A stretch of 41,060 bases of DNA from an uncultured Alphaproteobacteria bacterium (GTDB lineage: Bacteria > Pseudomonadota > Alphaproteobacteria > Methylaequorales > Methylaequoraceae). Below, one piece after another: positions 34,133-41,060 of this stretch (its first letter is position 1; each line of letters begins with the position of its first letter). Location of the stretch: positions 88,941-130,000 of the forward strand of contig CACCYL010000001.1 of assembly GCA_902550225.1 (NCBI GenBank), read 5' to 3'. The notes under the pieces are model-generated. The model searched no databases. It saw only the letters and a list, made by a program, of their open reading frames with translations, and was not told the origin of the DNA. The translations under genes were made by a program, and so were the position numbers.

Positions 34133-35146
34133 ATGAATAAAAAGTTAAAACGATTATTTTTTAAAGGCTCCAATTTCTTAGGTGCTGAATTTCCCATTAT
34201 GGGTGGAGCTATGACATGGATATCAGAGAGCAATTTAGTCTCTGCAACGAGCAATGCAGGTGGGTTTGGAGTCATTGCAGCAGGTTCAATGGATAAGGAT
34301 CAACTAGAAAAAGAAATTATTGCAACCAAATCCAAAACAAGAAAACCATTTGGTGTAAATCTAATTTTATTACACCCAGATATCGAGGGTTTAATTGAGG
34401 TATGCATTAAAAAAAAAGTTGATTTAGTTGTTTTTGCAGGAGGATTTCCTAAACTAAGGCAAATTCAAAATTTGAAAAAAAAAAAAATAAAAACAATGTG
34501 TTTTGCGACCACGGTCTCAATTGCTAAAAAAATGATTAATTACGGAGTTGACGCTTTGATTTTGGAAGGAAATGAAGCTGGAGGGCATATCGGACCAGTT
34601 TCAATTAATGTTTTAGTCCAGGAAATTCTTCCTAAAATCATGGAAGTTCCAGTTTTTGTAGCAGGTGGAATCGGAAGAGGGGAAATATTTTTAAAATACC
34701 TAGAGTTAGGGGCTGCAGGATGTCAGATAGGTACGAGATTGGTCTGTAGTAATGAATCAATTGCTCATAACAACTTTAAAAAAATATTTATAAAATCTGA
34801 AGCAAGAAATTGCCAGATATCTGTTAGACTAGATAAGAGATTTCCAGTCATACCAGTTAGAGCGATAGAAAATAAGGCTTCAGAAAAATTTCTTCAAGAA
34901 CAAAAAAGGGTTATAAAACTTTTAGATAACAGTAATATTTCACTTAAGGAAGCCCAATTGCAAATAGAACATTTCTGGGCGGGTTCGCTAAGAAAAGCTG
35001 TTATAGAGGGAGACATAGACAATGGTTCGCTTATGGCAGGCCAAAGTGTAAGTTTGGTTAACAAAATACAGCCTGTAAACGAGATTATTTGCGAAATTGT
35101 GAAACAAGCTGAAAAACAAATAACAAATGAGCAAAGGATTTCTTGA
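34133..35146 (+). CDS. Nitronate monooxygenase-like flavoprotein (2-nitropropane dioxygenase/FabK family)
   Basis: The 337-residue FMN-binding TIM-barrel protein has PIMGGAMTWISESNLVSATSNAGGFG at the N-terminus, EGNEAGGHIGP with the catalytic His, and VAGGIGRGEIFLKYLELGAAGCQIGTRLV for FMN phosphate. Family members oxidise nitronates or serve as enoyl-ACP reductases (FabK). The His-containing AGGHIG motif is present in both groups, so substrate cannot be fixed. It lies 6 bases after lysC. Its TGA stop overlaps the ATG of the rodZ-like gene. A 13-A run (34475-34487) occurs in frame. Confidence 0.85.
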   Translation: MNKKLKRLFFKGSNFLGAEFPIMGGAMTWISESNLVSATSNAGGFGVIAAGSMDKDQLEKEIIATKSKTRKPFGVNLILLHPDIEGLIEVCIKKKVDLVVFAGGFPKLRQIQNLKKKKIKTMCFATTVSIAKKMINYGVDALILEGNEAGGHIGPVSINVLVQEILPKIMEVPVFVAGGIGRGEIFLKYLELGAAGCQIGTRLVCSNESIAHNNFKKIFIKSEARNCQISVRLDKRFPVIPVRAIENKASEKFLQEQKRVIKLLDNSNISLKEAQLQIEHFWAGSLRKAVIEGDIDNGSLMAGQSVSLVNKIQPVNEIICEIVKQAEKQITNEQRIS

Positions 35147-35970
35147 TGAAAACAGAAGAAGAACTGACTTTTAGTCAAAATAAAACAAAACAGACAATCT
35201 ATAAGGTAATTGGAAGAAAAATTTCTGAATCTAGAAAAAGTTCTAGAAGAAAATTAGAGGGCATTTCAAAAAAATTAAATATTAATGTTGAAATTCTTAA
35301 GAAAATAGAGTCCGGTGAAGTAGACACAATTGAAAAAGAAATTCCAGTCACTGGTTTCATAAGGGCTTTTGCAAAAATAACAAATACCGAGATTGGTGAA
35401 GAACTAGACAAACTACAATCTGATTATATTACAAACCAAAAACCCAAAATTGCATATGTACAAGTCCCGTCCATAAAACTTAGTAAAATTTTTTTAGTTT
35501 TTTTGTCCTCATTCTGTTTTCTTTTGCTAATCATATATTTACTAAATACTAGATCAGGTAAAAGAGTAGAAATTTTAATTAACAAAGAAATAGTCTCAGA
35601 GGAACAGTTTTTCAAAGAAAATAATGACAAAGACTTTATAGAGACTGATTTAGTAACAGTATTGAATGAAAAGGAAATCACTACAGATAATAAGAATTAT
35701 TTTGAAATAATTTTTCTAGAGGAAACTTGGATTGAAGTTTATAAAGACGATAAAACGCTTGTAAGATCCGGTTTATTTAACATAGGTGATAGAATTGACT
35801 TTGAATTTAAATCACAAATAAGTGATTATTTTATTAAATCTGGAAATCTCGGTGGATTCCAAATTTTTTTTAAAGATGAATTTTTTGCTCCATTCGGTTA
35901 TTCTGGTGAAGTTAACAATGGTTTTTATTTAAAAGAAAAGATAAACCAAATTAGAAAAAAAAGGTTGTAA
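35146..35970 (+). CDS. rodZ: RodZ-like membrane protein with cytoplasmic helix-turn-helix and C-terminal DUF4115
   Basis: The 274-residue single-pass protein has a cytoplasmic HTH_25 domain (about 20-85; LEGISKKLNINVEILKKIESGE and IPVTGFIRAFAKIT). One transmembrane helix follows at about 113-134, then a periplasmic DUF4115 domain near 175-255 (LEETWIEVYKDDKTLVRSGLFNIGDRIDF). RodZ links MreB filaments to the cell-wall elongation machinery. Its position directly before ispG and hisS matches the classic rodZ-ispG-hisS order. The start chosen is the ATG at 35146, in TGATG overlap with the previous stop; the TTG just before it adds only one residue. No mreB is in the window. Confidence 0.85.
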   Translation: MKTEEELTFSQNKTKQTIYKVIGRKISESRKSSRRKLEGISKKLNINVEILKKIESGEVDTIEKEIPVTGFIRAFAKITNTEIGEELDKLQSDYITNQKPKIAYVQVPSIKLSKIFLVFLSSFCFLLLIIYLLNTRSGKRVEILINKEIVSEEQFFKENNDKDFIETDLVTVLNEKEITTDNKNYFEIIFLEETWIEVYKDDKTLVRSGLFNIGDRIDFEFKSQISDYFIKSGNLGGFQIFFKDEFFAPFGYSGEVNNGFYLKEKINQIRKKRL

Positions 35971-35973
35971 AAT

Positions 35974-37074
35974 ATGAGTATAAGACCCTGGAGAGATATA
36001 CAAAGAAAAAAAACAAAAAAGATTAAAGTTGGAAATGTTGAAATAGGAGGTGATGCTCCAATTTCTGTGCAGTCAATGACTAACACTCTTACGACCGATG
36101 TAAAAGCCACTATCGACCAAATTAAAGGGCTAGAGGAAGTGGGTGCGGATCTAGTAAGAGTTTCTTGCCCAGATGAAGAATCTACTATTGCTCTTAAAAG
36201 TATTGTGAAAGAGGTAAATATTCCGATAATCGCAGATATTCATTTTCATTACAAAAGAGCAATTGAGGCTGCAGAATCAGGAGCTGCATGTTTAAGAATT
36301 AACCCAGGTAATATCGGCAGCGAATTGAAAGTTCAGGAAGTAATAAAAGCCGCCAAAGATAATTCATGTTCTATAAGAATTGGGGTAAACGCAGGAAGTT
36401 TGGAAAAAGACTTACTAGAGAAATACGGTGAACCGTGTCCTGAAGCAATGGTGGAATCAGCAAGTAAACATATAAGAATCCTCGAAGATAATGATTTTTT
36501 TAATTTCAAAATCAGTTGTAAGGCTTCTGACGTATTTTTAGCAGTCTCAGCTTATTATGGCATATCTGACACATGTGACTATCCTTTACATTTGGGTATT
36601 ACAGAAGCCGGTGGGCTTATGCCCGGAACAATTAAATCATCGATAGGTTTAGGTTCGCTTCTCTGGGCAGGAATAGGCGACACAATTAGAGTTTCACTAT
36701 CTGCTGATCCTGTTGAAGAAATTAAAGTTGGATTTAATATTTTAAAATCCCTGAATTTAAGACACAGAGGTGTGAATGTAATATCTTGTCCTTCATGTGC
36801 CAGGCAAAACTTTAATGTCATTAAAAATGTAGAAGAGCTTGAAAAGAGACTGGAACACATAACAACGCCGATGACGCTCTCTGTAATTGGTTGTGTTGTT
36901 AATGGTCCTGGTGAAGCTAGAGAGACAAATATAGGTCTGACAGGCGGAAAAAGCGGTCATCAAATATATATTGATGGTGAGAAACATCACGTACTTCGTG
37001 AAGGAGATATGATTGATCACTTGGTAAAGTTGTGTGAACAAAAGCAAAAAGAATTGCTTGGAAAAAAAGTCTAA
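35974..37074 (+). CDS. ispG: 4-hydroxy-3-methylbut-2-enyl-diphosphate synthase (IspG/GcpE)
   Basis: The 366-residue 4Fe-4S enzyme of the MEP isoprenoid pathway converts MEcPP to HMBPP. The N-terminal barrel shows [20 protein letters not shown] and [14 protein letters not shown]. The cluster ligands are C272 and C275 (SCPSCARQ) and C307 in [10 protein letters not shown], with E314 as the fourth ligand. The length is typical of the proteobacterial two-domain form. It starts three bases after the rodZ-like stop. Confidence 0.97.
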   Translation: MSIRPWRDIQRKKTKKIKVGNVEIGGDAPISVQSMTNTLTTDVKATIDQIKGLEEVGADLVRVSCPDEESTIALKSIVKEVNIPIIADIHFHYKRAIEAAESGAACLRINPGNIGSELKVQEVIKAAKDNSCSIRIGVNAGSLEKDLLEKYGEPCPEAMVESASKHIRILEDNDFFNFKISCKASDVFLAVSAYYGISDTCDYPLHLGITEAGGLMPGTIKSSIGLGSLLWAGIGDTIRVSLSADPVEEIKVGFNILKSLNLRHRGVNVISCPSCARQNFNVIKNVEELEKRLEHITTPMTLSVIGCVVNGPGEARETNIGLTGGKSGHQIYIDGEKHHVLREGDMIDHLVKLCEQKQKELLGKKV

Positions 37075-37078
37075 TATC

Positions 37079-38329
37079 TTGCAAAAAGTAAAGAAAGTTA
37101 AAGGTACCAGAGATCTTTTAGGAAATGAAATTATATTGCATAATCATATAATTGCAAAATTTCAAAAGCTATGTAATTCACTTAATTTTTCACAGATTTC
37201 AACACCTATTTTAGAGTATATTCAAATCTTTACGAAGTCGTTAGGTTTGAGCTCCGATATAGTTTCTAAAGAAATGTATAATTTCGAAGATCAGGGCAAG
37301 GAACAATTAGTGTTAAGACCTGAAGGAACAGCTGCAATTGCAAGAGCTATCATTACAAATTCTATTGAAAATGATTTAAATAAATTTTTTTATCATGGTC
37401 CTATGTTTAGAAGGGAAAGACCTCAATCAGGAAGGTTAAGGCAGTTCCATCAAGTCGGGATTGAATATGTAGGAGCCAATAACATATTGAGTGATCTTGA
37501 AGTTATTATTGTTGCTGAAGAGTTTCTTAAAGATTTGAAAATTAGAAAAAAATTGGTTTTAGAAATTAATTCTCTTGGTAATGAAATTAGCAGAAAAAAA
37601 TACAATGAATCTCTTAAGAATTATCTTCAGGAAAACTTTTCCCATCTCTCTGACTTAAGCAAAGAAAGATTAAAGAAAAATCCTCTTAGAGTCTTAGATT
37701 CAAAAGAAGAAAATGATATAAAAATTGTTCAAAACTCGCCAAATATAATTGATTTTTTAGATTATGAGTCGAAAAGTATGTTTGAAGATCTGATCAACGG
37801 TTTGGAAAAATTAAGTATTAATTATAACATCAACAGATACTTGGTAAGAGGTCTTGATTATTATAACCACTCTGCATTTGAATATGTAACTGAAGAAAAA
37901 AAAAGTCAGAATACAGTTTTAGCTGGAGGCAGATATAATCAATTATTTGCTAGCATTGGGGGCAAAGATATTTCTGGGGTTGGTTGGGCAGCAGGAGTTG
38001 AAAGAATTGAAATGCAAATGAATGATTTAAAAACTAGAGACGATAAAGTTTGTTTTTTCTCAACAAATAAGGAACTTGACTTAGAGGTTTTAAAAATCAT
38101 TGCTGACTTAAAAATTAATAGTTCTTTAAAAATACATTTTATAAACTCAGGTAATTTTAAAAAGAAATTTTCAAAAGCAAATAAAATTGGAGCAACTGGA
38201 AGTTTCATTTTAGGTGAGGATGAATGGAAATTAAAAAAAATTACGTGGAAAGATTTTTCAACAGGAGTTCAAGAGCTTGTGGAATTAGGTAACATTGATA
38301 AATTTTTGAATAAAAAATTCTTTGAATAG
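37079..38329 (+). CDS. hisS: Histidyl-tRNA synthetase
   Basis: The class II synthetase charges tRNA-His. Starting at TTG 37079 it has 416 residues and opens QKVKKVKGTRDLLGNE, the normal HisRS N-terminus. A GTG at 37034 would add 15 Lys/Asn-rich residues and overlap ispG by 41 bases, so it is less likely. Motifs are LRPEGTAAIARAI (motif 2 region), RRERPQSGRLRQFHQVGIE, VRGLDYYNHSAFEYV and GGRYNQLFASIGG, followed by a C-terminal anticodon-binding domain. Both start codons have weak ribosome-binding sites. Confidence 0.95.
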   Translation: MQKVKKVKGTRDLLGNEIILHNHIIAKFQKLCNSLNFSQISTPILEYIQIFTKSLGLSSDIVSKEMYNFEDQGKEQLVLRPEGTAAIARAIITNSIENDLNKFFYHGPMFRRERPQSGRLRQFHQVGIEYVGANNILSDLEVIIVAEEFLKDLKIRKKLVLEINSLGNEISRKKYNESLKNYLQENFSHLSDLSKERLKKNPLRVLDSKEENDIKIVQNSPNIIDFLDYESKSMFEDLINGLEKLSINYNINRYLVRGLDYYNHSAFEYVTEEKKSQNTVLAGGRYNQLFASIGGKDISGVGWAAGVERIEMQMNDLKTRDDKVCFFSTNKELDLEVLKIIADLKINSSLKIHFINSGNFKKKFSKANKIGATGSFILGEDEWKLKKITWKDFSTGVQELVELGNIDKFLNKKFFE

Positions 38330-38334
38330 CAAAA

Positions 38335-39006
38335 GTGTCATTAAAAAATAATATTTTTTCTTCGAAACCAAAGCAAATCGCACAAGCGGCGATACAGATA
38401 TTATTAAGGGTTTATGGTGACTTGAATAGCGTTAATTTTCTAGTGATAAGCGATATGAAATTACCAATTGACATAGCACAAAATTTTGAAAATATTGGAT
38501 TGAATAAATATCTGATTCTTCAAGATCCACTAGAAAAGGTATTTAACCAAAACAAAGAAAATAATAACATAGATGAGGATCTTATTAATAAATTAAAAAC
38601 TTTCGATCTAATAATGATTGGATATAAAACACAATCAAAGATTATTGATAAAATTTTAGTAAAAAAAATTCTTAATAGGAGAAAGCAAAAACCTATTCTT
38701 TTTGTAGATTGTGGAATTCCAGGGAACATTAAGACAGATATTAGTCAAATTCCAAATTGTTTTTTATTTGATTTAAATGATTTAGAACAGTTATATTCAT
38801 CATGGATACAGAATAATATAATTAACGAGGATAGTAATAACGAGCTTTTTGACATTGAGCTAAAAACTTCATTAGATTCATTTTTTAGAAAATTGAAATT
38901 AAATTTAGAACAAAAAATGATTTTTGAAAATAAAGTAAATTCATTAGTTAAGGCAAAGGACCAAGAAATCAAATTTATCTTAAAGAAATTTTTAAAATCA
39001 TTTTAA
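38335..39006 (+). CDS. Truncated glutamyl-tRNA reductase-like (HemA-like) protein, probably non-catalytic
   Basis: The 223-residue protein, with a GTG start 5 bases after hisS, aligns by eye with the middle and C-terminal parts of glutamyl-tRNA reductase. [18 protein letters not shown] plus [18 protein letters not shown] parallels the E. coli HemA segment [20 protein letters not shown] and [35 protein letters not shown] parallels its SVAFAACTLARQIF region. The N-terminal catalytic domain with the nucleophile Cys (about 155 residues) is absent. The NADPH loop GAGE is replaced by SDMK. It cannot be a normal reductase; alphaproteobacteria make ALA by ALA synthase. It precedes prfA-prmC, as hemA does in E. 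coli. A structural or regulatory role, or a decaying remnant, are both possible. Confidence 0.7.
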   Translation: MSLKNNIFSSKPKQIAQAAIQILLRVYGDLNSVNFLVISDMKLPIDIAQNFENIGLNKYLILQDPLEKVFNQNKENNNIDEDLINKLKTFDLIMIGYKTQSKIIDKILVKKILNRRKQKPILFVDCGIPGNIKTDISQIPNCFLFDLNDLEQLYSSWIQNNIINEDSNNELFDIELKTSLDSFFRKLKLNLEQKMIFENKVNSLVKAKDQEIKFILKKFLKSF

Positions 39007-39011
39007 AATTT

Positions 39012-40073
39012 ATGGAAATTAAAAAAATTCAAAATATTTTGCAAACATATTCAGAAATTGAAATAAAACTTAGCAACGTTAATACCAATAATTTTGATCA
39101 ATATGCAAAGTTATCAAAAGAATATTCTGACCTTAAACCATTGGCTGACAAATCAAAAGAATTTCTTAAGTTACATGAAGAATTAAAAGATGCACAGGAA
39201 TTAGTTAAAGAGCATGACATTGAGATAAAAAAAGAAGCAGAAGAAGAGGTAGAAATACTTAAAAGAAAAATATTAAAACTTGAAAATGAATTAAAAGTCC
39301 TTTTAATACCTAAAGACGAGTCTGATAAAAGAAATGCGATTGTTGAAATTCGTGCAGGAACCGGGGGAGAGGAAGCCGCACTTTTTGCGTCTGATCTTTT
39401 GAGAATGTATTCAAAATTCTCTGAGCTTAAGAACTGGAAAGTGGAAATTATGGATATTAGCCAGACAGATCATAACGGAGTAAAAGAAGTAATTTTAAAT
39501 ATTTCCGGTAAGGACGTTTTTGGAAACCTAAAGTATGAATCTGGAACTCATAGAGTTCAAAGAGTCCCTCAGACTGAATCTGGTGGCAGGGTGCATACAT
39601 CTGCTGCAACGGTTGCTGTTCTTCCAGAAGCAAGCGATATTGATGTTGAAGTTTTAGATAAAGATTTGCGGATTGACATTTTTAGATCAAGCGGACCAGG
39701 TGGACAGTCAGTAAATACAACTGATAGTGCCGTACGAATAACACACTTGCCGACAGGAGTTGTTGCGCAATGTCAAGATGAAAAATCACAACATAAAAAT
39801 AAAGCTAAAGCTTTGAAAGTTCTAAGATCTAGAATTTTTGAAATTGAAACAAAAAAAAAGGAGGATGAAAGAGCACAAGATAGAAAAACCCAAGTAGGTA
39901 CAGGTGATAGGTCTGAAAGGATAAGAACATATAATTTTCCTCAAGGAAGAGTTACTGATCATAGAATATCTTTGACACTATACAAGTTAGATCAGATTCT
40001 AAATGGTGAATTTCTAGGGGAAATTATCGTCGGCCTAGAAGCAGATTCGAATATGAAAAAACTTTCCGAATAA
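39012..40073 (+). CDS. prfA: Peptide chain release factor 1
   Basis: The 353-residue release factor recognises UAA and UAG. The GGQ peptidyl-hydrolysis motif is at 230-232 in [20 protein letters not shown]. The RF1-type stop-codon recognition tripeptide is PQT (186-188), where E. coli RF1 has PAT. RF1 rather than RF2 is also indicated by the [11 protein letters not shown] segment and the full-length N-terminal helical domain without a frameshift site. It lies 5 bases after the HemA-like gene and 6 before prmC, whose product methylates the GGQ glutamine. Confidence 0.96.
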   Translation: MEIKKIQNILQTYSEIEIKLSNVNTNNFDQYAKLSKEYSDLKPLADKSKEFLKLHEELKDAQELVKEHDIEIKKEAEEEVEILKRKILKLENELKVLLIPKDESDKRNAIVEIRAGTGGEEAALFASDLLRMYSKFSELKNWKVEIMDISQTDHNGVKEVILNISGKDVFGNLKYESGTHRVQRVPQTESGGRVHTSAATVAVLPEASDIDVEVLDKDLRIDIFRSSGPGGQSVNTTDSAVRITHLPTGVVAQCQDEKSQHKNKAKALKVLRSRIFEIETKKKEDERAQDRKTQVGTGDRSERIRTYNFPQGRVTDHRISLTLYKLDQILNGEFLGEIIVGLEADSNMKKLSE

Positions 40074-40079
40074 AATCTA

Positions 40080-40937
40080 ATGAATAATTTACTCAAAAGC
40101 TTAATTTATGATGGAAAGAAAATTCTATCAGAATCTGGGGTTAAAAATGCTATGGATGAAGCTAGATTAATAATCAAAAAAACTTTAAAAAAAACTGAAT
40201 TAGAATTTATTACTCTTCAAAACAAAAAGATCTCATCAAAACAGAGCAATTCAATCTTACATAATTTTATTGAGAGAACTAAGGGAAAACCAATTTCAAA
40301 AATCTTTGGTTTAAAAGAGTTTTTTTCAAATGAATTTATTGTTAATAAAAATGTACTTGACCCAAGACCTGAAACAGAGTTGCTTGTTGAATTGACAATA
40401 AAAAATCTTTTTAAGATAAAAGATAAGAAAATCTCGTTATTAGAGCTCGGGGTAGGAAGTGGTTGTCTAATAATTTCAATTCTTCTTTCTTTAAAAAAAA
40501 ATAAAGTATCGGCACTCGGAGTTGACATCAGCAATAAAGCCTTAGATATCGCAGGTAAAAACATAAAAAAGTTTAATTTAGAAAAAAAGTTAAAGTTAAA
40601 AAAAAGCGATTGGTTTTCTGAGGTTCATGAAAAATTTGACGTGATTATTTCTAATCCACCATACATAAAAACATCTGACATTAAAGACTTAGACAAAGAC
40701 GTTAAATTTTATGACCCTCTTATTGCTCTAAATGGCGGTTTTAACGGTTTGAGATGTTTCGAAAGGATTGCAACAGATGCAAAATTTCATTTAAAGCAAA
40801 ACGGAATCATTCTCTTAGAAATAGGATTTGGACAGATAAACTCTGTTAAAAAAATCTTTGAGGAAATGGGTTATAAAATTTTTTTAAAAGAAAAAGATTT
40901 ACAAGGAATAACCAGAGTTGTAGGATTTAAATTATAA
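40080..40937 (+). CDS. prmC: Release factor glutamine methyltransferase
   Basis: The 285-residue SAM-dependent enzyme methylates the Gln of the GGQ motif in RF1/RF2. It has an N-terminal helical domain (1-80), DPRPETELLVE (94-104), SAM motif I LELGVGSGCL (121-130), and the catalytic NPPY at 192-195 in SNPPYIKTSDI. Directly following its substrate gene prfA is the classic arrangement. No strong terminator is seen after it; the next coding start is probably at 41011. Confidence 0.97.
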   Translation: MNNLLKSLIYDGKKILSESGVKNAMDEARLIIKKTLKKTELEFITLQNKKISSKQSNSILHNFIERTKGKPISKIFGLKEFFSNEFIVNKNVLDPRPETELLVELTIKNLFKIKDKKISLLELGVGSGCLIISILLSLKKNKVSALGVDISNKALDIAGKNIKKFNLEKKLKLKKSDWFSEVHEKFDVIISNPPYIKTSDIKDLDKDVKFYDPLIALNGGFNGLRCFERIATDAKFHLKQNGIILLEIGFGQINSVKKIFEEMGYKIFLKEKDLQGITRVVGFKL

Positions 40938-41010
40938 TAAAACTTTGAAAGTTTAAGCCAAAGTGCTAACTTCCAACATCTAACATATTAACAACTCATT
41001 AAATTGAAAA

Positions 41011-41060
41011 TTGATTGAAAAAAGAAGACCTCGCAGAAAAAAATCGAGAATAAATAAAAG
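41011..41060 (+). CDS. Probable start of a DUF4167 family protein (partial)
   Basis: A TTG at 41011 opens a frame reading MIEKRRPRRKKSRINK to the window edge. The very basic N-terminus, together with its position right after prfA-prmC, matches DUF4167 proteins, which follow prmC in many alphaproteobacteria. There is no convincing Shine-Dalgarno and only 16 residues are visible, so both start and family are tentative. The gap from 40938 to 41010 contains only a weak AT-rich hairpin. Confidence 0.4.
   Translation, partial: MIEKRRPRRKKSRINK

Overview
The window is a gene-dense, AT-rich (roughly 30% G+C by eye) piece of bacterial chromosome. It carries about 45 genes on both strands, with many overlapping reading frames and no gene-free stretch above about 150 bases. 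Gene content and order point to an alphaproteobacterium: class I lysyl-tRNA synthetase, DUF2849-cysI-DUF934, bolA next to a J-protein and cobS-cobT, xerD divergent from aroK-aroB, rodZ-ispG-hisS, prfA-prmC, and a probable DUF4167 start. Low G+C and very short spacers suggest a streamlined, probably marine pelagic lineage; this is inference from style, not a phylogenetic placement. I see no rRNA, tRNA, CRISPR array, insertion sequence or prophage.

Layout. 1-2255: end of cysD and a cysN/cysC fusion (sulfate activation). 2263-4406: groES-groEL behind a sigma70-type promoter overlapped by a perfect CIRCE operator, ending in a hairpin terminator shared with the opposing sulfite-reduction genes. 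4404-6764 (minus): DUF2849, sulfite reductase, DUF934. 6913-14340 (plus): lysS, DUF952, pyrD, a HAD-family protein, methylmalonyl-CoA mutase, a MeaB GTPase with a fused N-terminal helix-turn-helix, and rpmB. 14345-17538 (minus): J-protein, cobS, cobT. 17560-17814: bolA. 17811-21216 (minus): aroK, aroB, a CNNM/CorC membrane protein, a CBS protein. 21300-23995 (plus): a 44-residue membrane peptide, an exported helical protein of unknown function, xerD. 24061-26003: malyl-CoA/beta-methylmalyl-CoA lyase and accA. 26006-28558 (minus): secA. 28618-32098: argJ, mutT-like, an opposing NDUFAF5-like methyltransferase-fold protein, grxC, a nitrilase-family amidase. 32146-34126: ubiG divergent from lysC. 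34133-40937: nitronate monooxygenase-like protein, rodZ-like protein, ispG, hisS, a truncated glutamyl-tRNA-reductase-like protein, prfA, prmC. 41011-end: probable start of a DUF4167 gene.

How the genes fit together. Sulfate to sulfide is partly encoded here (APS/PAPS formation and sulfite reduction), but the PAPS/APS reductase and siroheme synthase are not in the window. Methylmalonyl-CoA mutase with MeaB, and the malyl-CoA lyase, fit propionyl-CoA/glyoxylate carbon metabolism. The mutase needs B12, and a CobS/CobT pair lies close by without CobN. The strongest oddities are the HTH-MeaB fusion with an inverted repeat just before its start codon, and a HemA-derived protein that lacks the catalytic domain and the glycine-rich loop yet still occupies the hemA slot of a hemA-prfA-prmC type operon. 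I did not find an obviously new multi-gene defence or mobile system; this is mostly a housekeeping region with a few unusual gene architectures.
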